DNA from: Pristionchus mayeri
Lineage: Eukaryota > Nematoda > Chromadorea > Rhabditida > Neodiplogasteridae
Length of the DNA stretch: 64,000 nt
Direction of reading: 5' to 3'
Assembly: GCA_036245805.1 (NCBI GenBank)
Contig: BTRK01000006.1
Span: 5,249,613 to 5,313,612, forward strand
Part shown: positions 37,001-44,167 of the stretch, in pieces
Numbering within the stretch: position 1 is the first letter of the stretch
How the letters are laid out: each line of letters begins with the position of its first letter
Program-made: the position numbers and the translations under genes
The notes under the pieces: generated by a model
What the model saw: the letters and a program-made list of their open reading frames with translations, nothing else
What the model was told of the DNA's origin: nothing
Database searches by the model: none

Positions 37001-38109
37001 GATAGATTCATCGCGAGTTACTGCTAGAAATTAGTAACCGCTCGTGCGGATATGATAATATTTTATACGAGAGTACGCGTGAGACTGCTTTTTACCGCGT
37101 CTTTTGAATTTGAACCTGTGGTGAAGCGAGAGATTCTCGGGTAAATTCGGATTTTAATTTCGTATTTTTTTTCCAGAAGGAGTTCATCTCTGCTTGTGCT
37201 TCTGATTCGCTGACTCTCCGTCACTCGGGAGTACTCGGACTGTGCTCGATTGTGCAGGTGAGAAAAGGGAAGAGATCAAAGATCAATCGGGATTTTGCTA
37301 AACAGAGAAACATAGTTTCGGTTGTTTCCATGTGCGAGACTATTTTTGGAATTCAACAAAGACTGTTGAATCAAGTGTTCTTTTAATGGCTATTGTGTCT
37401 GAATTTTTGGTTAAATATTCGCCATTCACTTTCGTGTTTCAGGCCTTCCCCTACTCGGTGCCTCCCTTCCTGCCCGAGATTCTCGCCTTCCTCTGCAGAA
37501 ATGGACGAGAGAAGGAACCGATCAAGGTGAGAGCCGGGACATGGAAAACATGGGGATGGAAGGATTATGTATTTTTTTACAATTTGGTGTTATTGATATG
37601 TTGAAATACGAAAATGGTTAAGTTTTAATCAGGTGGAGTGGTGGCGCAGGAGTGTGGTAAAGCGAAACGAGATACGAGAACACTGATCCACCCACCACGT
37701 GATGACGAATAAATACTAATATTTCCTCTTTGAAGGAAACAATCAAGAAGGCGCTGGCCGAGTTCAAGCGTACTCATCAGGACTCGTGGCACGAGCACAA
37801 AATGGTCAGTGTTTATCGATTTGGTTTTGATTCGACAGCAGAAGATACACTAGTTAACGAGGATTCAATTCCCTCATATTGACCAAGCGCAGCAAGAAAT
37901 GGACAAGTTGCCAGACTTGACAAACTGGAACTTATTATTATCTCGAGAATTCTGGTAGACTTGGTAGAGGGGTTTACTACTGATAATGAAGGGATCTAGA
38001 GTTAAAAGACCAGAGATCAAAGATTACCCCATCCCCTCTTCAGGCGTTCACTGAGGATCAGCTGGTGCTGCTGATGGACTTCCTGGTCTCGCCCAATTAC
38101 TATGTCTAA
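7085..38109 (+). CDS. PSME4: Proteasome activator PA200/Blm10 (PSME4), complete, 59 exons
   Basis: Blm10/PA200 is a single-chain HEAT-repeat dome that caps the 20S proteasome, mainly in the nucleus; its C-terminal Tyr-Tyr-X tail docks in an alpha-ring pocket. My exon model totals 5607 nt (1868 aa; human about 1843) with every splice phase compatible. Family blocks seen in order: [111 protein letters not shown], ending YYV (YYA in human). The start ATG 7085 lies 2 nt after a CTAG acceptor, a possible spliced-leader site. Exons: 7085-7183, 7257-7308, 8304-8409, 8602-8685, 9284-9365, 11515-11637, 11885-11941, 12046-12120, 12287-12372, 12487-12609, 13008-13107, 13258-13316, 13768-13899, 18253-18373, 18527-18609, 19078-19207, 19898-19972, 20095-20184, 20449-20501, 20773-20850, 21176-21263, 21680-21778, 21969-22061, 22497-22637, 26859-26975, 27088-27239, 27307-27396, 27954-28018, 28198-28289, 28396-28461, 28804-28926, 29232-29327, 29508-29636, 29936-30030, 30214-30313, 30617-30762, 31142-31223, 31387-31433, 31640-31775, 31949-32029, 32205-32299, 32489-32575, 32759-32855, 33147-33228, 33565-33635, 33819-33878, 33949-34020, 34168-34232, 34364-34495, 34681-34795, 35203-35327, 35706-35834, 36083-36188, 36368-36517, 36820-36894, 37177-37257, 37443-37526, 37736-37804, 38044-38109. 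The N-terminus (before residue ~55) is least certain. Confidence 0.93.
8918..9007. mobile_element. 90-bp MITE, family GGCAC, copy 1
   Basis: Terminal inverted repeats of about 25 bp: GGCACCAGGTCGAATGAGAA at the left against the reverse complement GGCACTGGGGCGAATGATAA at the right. No coding capacity. It lies in a PSME4 intron. Related copies are at 11664, 40521 and 41569. Confidence 0.8.
9399..11277. mobile_element. 1.9-kb foldback element in a PSME4 intron
   Basis: The two halves are near-perfect inverted copies: arms about 9399-10300 and 10410-11277, joined by about 100 nt of AT-rich spacer. The ends read CACGTGTCTTCTGAGAGATT (left) and, on the other strand, CACGCGTCTTCTGATAGATT (right). 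No transposase and no clear target-site duplication were seen. Non-autonomous foldback/MITE-like element between PSME4 exons 5 and 6. Its RNA would form a very long hairpin in the pre-mRNA. Confidence 0.85.
11664..11743. mobile_element. ~80-bp MITE, family GGCAC, copy 2 (right end degraded)
   Basis: Left end GGCACTACGTAGGATGAGAA, then CTGTGACGTCAT; right side ATAACGTCATAGTTCTC in inverse order. The last 12 or so bases of the right terminal repeat have diverged. Lies in the PSME4 intron after exon 6. Confidence 0.7.
13918..13942. repeat. TA dinucleotide tract
   Basis: Run of ATATAT near the donor of PSME4 exon 13, on the 3' side of the antisense LINE. Confidence 0.8.
14221..16834 (-). pseudogene. 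LINE ORF2: endonuclease plus reverse transcriptase, one frameshift
   Basis: The N-terminal part is an exonuclease-endonuclease-phosphatase (APE-type) domain: [39 protein letters not shown] within roughly residues 15-235. The reverse transcriptase follows at about 490-700: [51 protein letters not shown] and the catalytic YADD. The open frame ends at 14537. The normal C-terminal tail ([18 protein letters not shown] and on to a stop at 14221) continues in another frame. The break fits loss of one base in the homopolymer at 14576-14581. APE plus this RT type and the C-terminal tail point to CR1/Jockey-like elements; clade assignment is from motif memory. Confidence 0.9.
16834..17919 (-). CDS. LINE ORF1 protein (361 aa)
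   Basis: The ATG at 17919 opens a 361-codon frame. A predicted coiled coil lies at about residues 40-72 ([20 protein letters not shown]), followed by a Pro/Ser-rich linker, a middle domain at about 140-225 ([20 protein letters not shown]), and a long Arg/Pro-rich basic tail. No CCHC knuckles were seen. The expected role is RNA binding and RNP assembly. Its stop overlaps the ORF2 start by one base (TAATG). Confidence 0.85.
   Translation of the reverse strand: MLSRILSSRPSSPSGTATNGPLAKKSKTDEYYCECSVGDLFRFCVKLRLDFEKQCEYTKKLEQEIRELKARVDTPPPVSSLPLPLAPSPNPTPLIPADDIAMIEVPQNAPDHSSTSTAKKTDPDSSTTPESPSDLERSIVIARLPFNPDRTPEQQVRDDFEQVVAITSLTGYPVLPIAVYRMPPRDVDAAHMRLTKVVLPTRQHAKIIVKNASRVAQSDHFREVFIRPSYADRDDARRKTPTPRSGLNGPRPTNGTTHPPQSTRPSQIPAPRARTHSVLTTESRANRRPMNPRPNRPPGFLRPLSFTHNRYGSPPPPLFNNPMPCNSFPPPYPFINSYPNPFLSYVSQYGAPPNLGAQGNW
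18924..18950 (+). repeat. Decoy copy of the start of PSME4 exon 16
   Basis: Twenty-seven bases (TCTCTACCCCGCCCTCGAGA...) match the first 27 bases of exon 16 (19078-19104) with one difference, and they too follow a CAG acceptor (TCTCTTTCAG). Splicing from exon 15 into this copy reads LYPALETVT and then hits a stop within two codons, so it behaves as a decoy or poison acceptor. Confidence 0.75.
19208..19897. other. PSME4 intron without recognised elements
   Basis: A 690-nt intron with AT-rich runs and a (TTG)n-like tract just after the donor. I saw no ORF with family resemblance and no inverted repeat. Confidence 0.4.
22684..24113. mobile_element. TTAA-flanked foldback element A
   Basis: Termini AACGCGTTCTCTGTAAGAA (left) and, on the other strand, AACGCGTTATCCTTTAGAA (right). 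TTAA stands immediately outside both ends (22680-22683 and 24114-24117), the signature of piggyBac-type insertion. Arms about 22684-23320 and 23490-24113 pair almost throughout. The centre (23371-23469) holds a third, direct copy of the module that ends each arm (CTACGGCCGGAAATCGAT). Each arm also has a tRNA B-box-like GGTTCGATC. No transposase. Confidence 0.85.
24118..26619. mobile_element. TTAA-flanked foldback element B
   Basis: Termini GAGACCGGATCGGTAAG (left) and, on the other strand, GAGGCCGGATCGGTAAG (right). It is flanked by TTAA at 24114-24117, shared with element A, and at 26620-26623. Arms of about 1 kb (24118-25110 and 25610-26619) are nearly identical inverted copies around an AT-rich spacer. 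No coding capacity. Together A and B occupy nearly the whole 4.2-kb intron between PSME4 exons 24 and 25. Confidence 0.87.
27397..27953. other. PSME4 intron with an internal ~140-bp duplication
   Basis: The phrase GAAATTGCT.GTAGAA.AC.ACTTCT occurs at about 27690 and again at about 27845, each followed by GCAGT.CTCTAATG. No other feature was recognised. Confidence 0.5.
30763..31141. other. PSME4 intron with a 16-17 base poly-G run
   Basis: The G run sits at about 30795-30811, just inside the donor. Nothing else was recognised. Confidence 0.5.
34796..35202. other. PSME4 intron without recognised elements
   Basis: A 407-nt, AT-rich intron; CACCCGGTAG-like phrases recur at about 34836 and 34970 but no element boundary is visible. 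Confidence 0.35.
35328..35705. other. PSME4 intron with a degenerate tandem duplication
   Basis: CACAGAACCGCGTGCTGG (about 35528) recurs as CATAGAATCGCGGGCTGG (about 35644), each followed by a T/A run and TTGAATAATATT. Imperfect duplication of about 115 bp. Confidence 0.45.
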
Positions 38110-38770
38110 TCGATGAGCCCCGCCCCTCATAGTACTGTAGTGTGATCTACCGTAGCCTACCGTAATCCCCCCCGCCGCCAAGCTCTCTGTGAGAGCTCAC
38201 TTGAAATTATCGATCGATTGAAATCACACGGTGTCTCCTCATTTCTTGTCTCACTTTAACGATGTGCAGCTCATTTATTGTGATATCGAATTGTTTAGAT
38301 CTAGCTATCACTCGTTGTGCGTTGTGTCCCGTCCTGCATTTTGACCTAATAACATTATTCAATTGTTCTAAGTATCGCGAACTGACTACCGTAGTCTACA
38401 GTGCTCCTAAGTTCTTCTCAGTTGTTCTCCTTCTCTGCCCCCCGGTATCAATCACATTCTTATTCATTTCCTCATCAATCGATCCATCGAAAACCATCAA
38501 TTGGGTGTACTGTCGTCCTTTCTGCTATTCATCCCGTGTAAATTCCCCCCCCCCCTCCATTGCTCTATGAGCTTTATTTAAGTATGCAAACTCCGCCCCT
38601 CCCCTGAAGCTCCGCCCTCCTCCATCCCTCAGTATCACTGCAATCGTATCCATTACAGTATCCCCCCCCTACAGTATGCTGAATCCTTTGTTAATCAATT
38701 TAGTTTATTCATTGTTCGAGAATTTCTTTATGTGAAGAGCTTAATAAAATTTGTGAAATGATGATTCTCT
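38110..38770 (+). promoter_or_regulatory. PSME4 3' UTR and poly(A) signal
   Basis: After the TAA at 38109, the sequence runs without a new gene to AATAAA at 38743-38748, a canonical poly(A) signal. A GCTCTCTGTGAGAGC hairpin lies at about 38181. The first 150 bases are duplicated at 42921-43071. Confidence 0.6.
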
Positions 38771-38780
38771 GTGTGATTAC

Positions 38781-38965
38781 GTGCATTGGTAATGACCATC
38801 TCGATATCTACCTACATATTGACTGGGGTAGGTAGGTCATTGGAAAGATATTGTTCCTAAACTACTCATTAAACTTTTCTAAATCTTGTAATATGTGCAT
38901 TGGTAATGATCAACTCGATATCTACAGTATGACAGAGGTAGAATCATTCGAAAATATTGTTCCTA
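38781..38965. repeat. Imperfect ~110-bp tandem duplication
   Basis: GTGCATTGGTAATGA.CA.CTCGATATCTAC occurs twice (38781- and 38895-), each followed by a GGTAG phrase and ATATTGTTCCT. Confidence 0.7.
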
Positions 38966-39008
38966 TTCTTTCTCTTCACACCTCAACTATTTTACTTACC
39001 CATATCAT

Positions 39009-40063
39009 TGCGTTCGCGTAAGAATCGCAGATTTTGATTCGAAAAAGGAACAGGCCAAAATCCGTGTCTGGAATTTTAACAGAATCTGATAGCCATAGGG
39101 TTCTTCTATCGATTTCAGTATTTTAATTGAGATGAAACAATTAATTAGCTTAATTAATGAATTTACTAAGTTAGGCAATTTCGTACGTTTTTGAGCGTAA
39201 CTTACTGGAAACGATCTCGAATCTGCTCATAACTTTGTTTAAGACTAAAGTGCGCATGAGGAATCGATCTATGTTGACGGTTTGTGCAAATTCAAAAATT
39301 TGAATTTTTCATGAAATTTCAAAAAAATATTTCTCGAATACAAAAAATTAACCCCCCCTCCTATTTTTCGATACGTTGTTGTCTTTGATGAATACTACAG
39401 TAGAAAAAATTCACGATTTTTATCTAGAGGACCTTCGTAGTTTAACACTTTAAAAAACATAGATTTTCATTTAGAGGGAAACCTGTCATTCCGACCCATT
39501 CCCCCTGCCCGAGCGGCAACGAATGATTAGTTTTTGAGCGCTCGCACATCTCCGAGGACTGAGATAATTAAAAACGATGTGAAACTCATCAAATTGTGAT
39601 AAATATGTTCAATCCTAATTACATTTCTGATCGCTTGGGAGGGGGCGAAGGTCCCCTAGATAAAAATCGTGAATTTTTTTTAAAGTAGTATTCATCAAGG
39701 ACAACAACATATCCAAAAATAGGAGAGGGGTTATTTTTTGTATTCGAGAAATATTTTTTTTAAATATTACGAAAAAATTAAATTTTTGAATTTGCATAAA
39801 CCGTCAACATAGATCGATTCCACATGCACACTTTAGTCTAAAACAAAGTTTTGAGCAGATTCGAGGTCGTTTCCAGTAAGTTACGCTCAAAAACGTTCGA
39901 AATTGCCTAACTTAGTAAATTCATTAATTAAGCTAATTAATTTTGTCAAGTCAATTCAACTACAGAAATCGATAGAGGAGCCCTATGGCTATCAGATTCT
40001 GTGAAAATCCCAGACAATGTTTTTGGCCTGTTCCCTCTGGTATGCGATTCCTAGGCGAACGCA
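39009..40063. mobile_element. 1.05-kb foldback element between PSME4 and ERG28-like genes
   Basis: Ends TGCGTTCGCGTAAGAATCGCA-like on the left, inverse complement TGCGTTCGCCTAGGAATCGCA-like on the right. Arms about 39009-39440 and 39640-40063 are inverted copies, including AAGTTAGGCAATTTCG and its complement. The spacer carries the ATTCACGATTTTTATCTAGAG block. No coding capacity; insertion site duplication not resolved. Confidence 0.85.
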
Positions 40064-40520
40064 CTGATATCTGCCTGGTCTGTTTGTGAATGTGTGTGGT
40101 TGTGATTATAATCATTCATCCCTATTCTAACAAATGTTGAATGAACATGGTTTTGTGATTTTCCCTTCGCTGTAACAATGTGGTCATGTACTGTAATGAT
40201 GTGTTGTAGATCGCGTAGGAGGAGGCGAGAGGACAATCGAGGGCTCGACTGCTTCAACGACTAATTTGTGGAGTGAATTAATTGCTTTGTGACTGTTGTA
40301 TGCTTTACTTGATTATGTATTGTTCGTCAGATAGTTGTGTATTGTATTTTTTTATTGTTGAACGCATGGAGTGGTTTGAATTGTGGATGGATGAATAAGT
40401 GTTCACGGAGGATTGCTGTGATAGCTTCTTTGCACAGGGGAGGCATGATCTTTCTCTCTTCCCTGGTAGTTGAGTGGTTATGAACTTTGTTGTTTACGAT
40501 TGGATTTTGCCATTAGCCTT
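40064..40520. other. Intergenic segment without recognised features
   Basis: TG-rich sequence (repeated ATTGT/TGTGA phrases) between the foldback and the MITE at 40521. Presumably it holds part of the promoter of the ERG28-like gene. Confidence 0.35.
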
Positions 40521-40610
40521 GGCACTAGGTCGGATGAGAACAATTGCATCCCGCTGTCTATGAAATATCAAAGGTGGCTCGACGAAATAGTTCTCATCCG
40601 ACCCAGTGCC
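40521..40610. mobile_element. 90-bp MITE, family GGCAC, copy 3
   Basis: Ends GGCACTAGGTCGGATGAGAA and, on the other strand, GGCACTGGGTCGGATGAGAA. This is the best preserved copy, 160 bp upstream of the ERG28-like start codon. Confidence 0.85.
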
Positions 40611-40769
40611 ACTGTTACCATAATGATGACTGAAGATGACGAATTCTCAAATGAGCGCTCATTGGTTTTTGTCCTGAGTCGCTGTTTCTTCAAGAACGTT
40701 TTCTCTTTCTCTTCTCTTTCTTCAAGAACTGATTCAGCATTACAGTACCCCTTGCAGTTATTACGGTAG

Positions 40770-42334
40770 ATGTCGAGCGTTGAAAAGTATCTGAAGGGAT
40801 GGACAGCATTCAACATTCTGCAGTTATTGGGTGAGAATTGTATCAAATTGGATGAGAGGATTGTCGGATGAGAAGATCACTTAATTTGAGCAGACACTGA
40901 AACACAAGTGAACCTAGTGTGTCGAATGGAAAAGTTTCTTGAAGAGAGAAAGAGATCTCAGAGAAATGGAGGAATATGTGTACTGCGATGAGTCAATAAA
41001 TCATCAGTACCAGTCGCTCTTCCAACTTACAGTAATCACGCATTTCAGGTCCCATCGCTCTAGGGTACTGTAAACCGGGCTCGCTTGCAGAACAAATTTT
41101 CCCTGGAGGCGCTGCCATTCACATGAGGACACACGCTCAATCGGCAGCATTGATGTTGATTGTGAAGTGAGTGAAAATAAGTGGGGATACGGTAGGATTA
41201 TGGTAGTTCCTGGTTGACTTGCCAATCCTTGGTCAACTGAGGCAGAGTGAAAATGTTGAATTTAGAGAAATACAGCTGTGAGTATACGGTAGCTTACAGT
41301 CGACTGAATATTTTCTACACGGATTAGCATCATTCCACTCCTACCGTATCCCTTCTCAGGGTCGCTCTTCTCTCATTCTTCTCCTCTCGTCCTCTGCACA
41401 TCGTTCATCTTCTCTTCTCTCTCGTCTCCGCCCTCTCCCTCTCCATCGAACTCTTCCTCTACAAGATTATGCCACTCAACACAGCGAACCTCTTCAATCT
41501 CGGACTTTCCGGTGAGCATGACTTCACTTGAGATATCAAAACGAACTCGGCGAATACGCACTCATGAGGGCACCAGGGAGGAAGAAAACAAAGGCAGCAT
41601 GACATCACAGTTCTGATCCGACCTAGTGCCTTCATCAAAATCGTTGTTCACAGAAACCCGGATGATGCGGGCTTCAAGAAGGTCTGAAAAGCTGTTTTTA
41701 CATACATGACCATTAAACTCTTTCTTTCGTTTCCAACTGCGTCAATGAGGACAAATTTAAGAAATGTTGACCTAACAAAGGGATCTCTCCTCCTCGCCCC
41801 ACCGCTTATTTGATGCGGGGCTCCTCCAAAACGATGACCGGGACGGGGTCGGGTGACCTGGGAAGTGCCGCGGCCGTCCCCCGCCTGCCAACAACCCACC
41901 GAGGGCCGCCAAGCCATCTCAGCGGAGGGGAGCGAGGGGACATGCGTCCTGACCCTCGCTGACGTAGGGCCAGCTTAGGAGGGATGGAGAGCGTGCGCTC
42001 TGGACGCGCCGGGTTAGAAAAATGTCAGAGAGGTGGTCAAGAGGAGAAGCGGCAGAGCGAGAGAGTGTGTGATATTGAGAGCGTCGCAGGACGCATAGGA
42101 GACATTGAAATTTCCTTACAGCAATCAACCTCGTGCTGTTCACTGTGTGCTGGAGAACGCTGACAGAACCCGAGGAACCGCCGAGAAAGGTACGGTTGAT
42201 CAGGGACTCGATCGAAGGCTGACTTTATTCAGGGTCCTCGACGGCTCTTTGCCAAACATTACATGGAGGGGAACATGTTTGGAGTAGAGGACATCGAATT
42301 GGAGAAGAGAAGGAGGAAGGACAAGAACTTGTAG
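40770..42334 (+). CDS. erg-28: ERG28-like ER membrane protein
   Basis: Exons 40770-40830, 41049-41166, 41360-41511, 42122-42189, 42233-42334 give 501 nt (166 aa) in one frame. The start is ATG 40770 (MSSVEKYLKGWTAFNILQLL). Four hydrophobic segments lie at about residues 10-28, 50-68, 73-95 and 104-122. The arrangement RTHAQSAALMLIVKVALLSF, then HIVHLLFSLVSALSLSIEL, then LFNLGLSAINLVLF matches the ERG28 family (yeast 148, human 140 aa), a multi-pass ER scaffold for the C-4 demethylation complex. In C. elegans, which makes no sterols, ERG-28 is known for supporting BK-channel trafficking. The basic tail EKRRRKDKNL could be an ER-retention-like signal. The family call is from pattern and topology, without alignment. 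Confidence 0.62.
41569..41630. mobile_element. Short (~62 bp) MITE, family GGCAC, copy 4
   Basis: The right end is well preserved (on the minus strand GGCACTAGGTCGGATCAGAA, then CTGTGATGTCATGCTGCC). The left end GGCACCAGGGAGGAAGAAAA is diverged or truncated. It lies in intron 3 of the ERG28-like gene. Confidence 0.65.
42051..42090. repeat. Dispersed GAGAGAGTGTG motif (representative copy)
   Basis: About ten copies of a 25-30 nt motif near GAGAGAGTGTGNGATTTGG, usually followed by AGAGAG: about 693, 1059, 3021, 3093, 3188, 3219, 7870, 18003, 33758 and 42055. Copies lie in introns and between genes, all in the same orientation. Confidence 0.65.
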
Positions 42335-42862
42335 AATGGATCTCTTCTCTTATATCAAACCAACCAGTCTATTTGGTCTCACCAATTATCATCTTTGACG
42401 TGTGTATTTGTAAATATGTATGATTCAAGATAATCTCTTGTACGTATAACTTCGTGCAAATATCTTCTCTTTACCTGCCTTCTTAACCAGTTCGCAACTC
42501 TGAATTGATCTCTATGAAATCGATAAATTGAGCTTTAATCGATCAATGCAGGGCAACACACGAAGGATGAGAGACTATGCAGAATGAAGAAGTTTTGGAA
42601 AAATTTTACTGTTTTTTCGGATATGTTTCAGGGGCGGAAAAAACGAATGGCTCACCGCCTATTTAGAGCACATGTAACCTAACCGTAAAGGTAATGTTAC
42701 GGGAGAGTTCCCATCTCCCGCATGTTCGTTGATCTTCCCAGCCACTATCACTACTCGCTGAGATAATATTAGTCCGCTCTAGACAGTTTCCTCCGTCGCG
42801 CCATATCTCGGCCGACTCGCAAAGGGCGTTAGCCCTTTGGACGTTTCTAGAACCGGAAGTAG
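42335..42862. other. 3' region of the ERG28-like gene, no further features
   Basis: Probable 3' UTR, then AT-rich sequence. Contains a GGGCGTTAGCCC hairpin at about 42825. No AATAAA was found close to the stop. Confidence 0.35.
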
Positions 42863-43071
42863 ACTGAGGATCAGATGGTGCTGCTGATGGACTTCCTCGT
42901 CTCGCTCGACTACTACGTCTAATCGATTGGCCCCGACCCTCATAGTACTGTAGCGTGAACTACCGTAGACTACCGTAATCCCGAACGCCGCCAAACTCTC
43001 TGTGAGAGCTCACCTGAAATAATTATCGATCGATTGATATCACACAGTGTCTCCTCATTTCTTGTCTCACT
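42863..43071 (+). pseudogene. Duplicated last exon and 3' UTR start of PSME4
   Basis: It matches 38050-38258 over its whole 209 bases at roughly 90 percent by eye with no obvious gaps. The copied exon still reads [19 protein letters not shown] and stop, so the C-terminal Tyr-Tyr-Val tail and the frame are intact. No other PSME4 exon precedes it. The copy ends exactly where the hexanucleotide array begins. Confidence 0.88.
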
Positions 43072-43073
43072 TC

Positions 43074-43430
43074 TCTGTCTCTGTCTCTGTCTCTGTCTCT
43101 GTCTCTGTCTCTGTCTCTGTCTCTGTCTCTGTCTCTGTCTCTGTCTCTGTCTCTGTCTCTGTCTCTGTCTCTGTCTCTGTCTCTGTCTCTGTCTCTGTCT
43201 CTGTCTCTGTCTCTGTCTCTGTCTCTGTCTCTGTCTCTGTCTCTGTCTCTGTCTCTGTCTCTGTCTCTGTCTCTGTCTCTGTCTCTGTCTCTGTCTCTGT
43301 CTCTGTCTCTGTCTCTGTCTCTGTCTCTGTCTCTGTCTCTGTCTCTGTCTCTGTCTCTGTCTCTGTCTCTGTCTCTGTCTCTGTCTCTGTCTCTGTCTCT
43401 GTCTCTGTCTCTGTCTCTGTCTCTGTCTCT
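43074..43430. repeat. (TCTCTG)n hexanucleotide array
   Basis: About 357 bp, close to 60 uninterrupted copies. Because six is divisible by three, every frame is open and translates as a two-residue polymer (Arg-Gln on the minus strand, Leu-Cys or Ser-Val on the plus strand). It is not the TTAGGC nematode telomere repeat. Confidence 0.97.
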
Positions 43431-44029
43431 TCGATTCTACGTCAACGTCTATTGATTCTACGTCAAGTGTGAGCGTCGTTTTCCCAAGTTCTTTCACCAT
43501 TTACAGACTGTGCGAAATGGGAACAGTAAGTAATTCGCGTAATTGCAGACAGAGGCGAGCACATCGTACTCCGATTTCGCATCAAGAGACCATTCGCAGC
43601 ACTCATCCGATGAGGTATGGCGAAGTCCCATTTCTACTTTTTTTCGGATCACCCCCGAAAAAAAAACGTTTTAAGCCAGATCTCACCAGCCACTTACAAT
43701 TACATGCTTTATACTGGCACTAGAGTGGTTGACAGACATTCCTTACGGAATTTAATCAGTTAGAGCGATGGCTTCTTCATAACTGCACACGGTGCCGCAA
43801 AAAATAATGTGTATTATTGGTTTAATTATTTTTTAATGATAGTAATTTTGAAAGGACGATGCACATGGACATTGGGAATCTGGCGTAGCAGAGTCACACC
43901 CGGCCCTCATACCTAATCGTTATCTCCATCTGAAATTCGAGCAATCTCATCTGCACTCTGCACGTAAACTGAGCAAAAAAAGCAGGCATGATGATGCGAA
44001 TGTCGAACTTCCGCACGCTTCCTTACGAG
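43431..44029. other. Segment between hexanucleotide array and hairpin
   Basis: Starts with a short duplication (CGATTCTACGTCAACGTCTATTGATTCTACGTCAAG). The rest shows no gene that I recognise; a short open frame runs out of the array but its composition changes and no start is credible. Confidence 0.35.
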
Positions 44030-44124
44030 CAATGGTCTGACTCTCTTCAGTTTACACGCTCTCTCGCCGGTCAGAGAGACGAGAGAGCGTGCAAACTGAA
44101 GAGAGTCAGACGATTGCTCTTCCT
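44030..44124. repeat. ~95-nt near-perfect hairpin
   Basis: Arms 44030-44072 and 44084-44124 are inverse complements with very few mismatches (AGCAAT.GTCTGACTCTCTTC ... CTCTCTCG). The loop is about 11 nt (CCGGTCAGAGA). It stands just left of the satellite. It could be a tiny MITE or a small-RNA hairpin. Confidence 0.75.
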
Positions 44125-44167
44125 TACTCATATTGGCGCTTTTCGGCTTGCTCGTCATACTCGGAGG

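Noticed and set aside
39615..39797. Short open frame in the foldback at 39-40 kb
   Set aside because: AT-rich arm sequence of an inverted repeat; the other arm does not preserve it.
43074..43430. Interstitial telomere repeat
   Set aside because: The unit is TCTCTG, not the nematode telomere unit TTAGGC or its complement.
42970..43723. Long open frames rich in Arg-Gln, Leu-Cys or Ser-Val
   Set aside because: Direct translation of the (TCTCTG)n array in three frames; no independent coding evidence.
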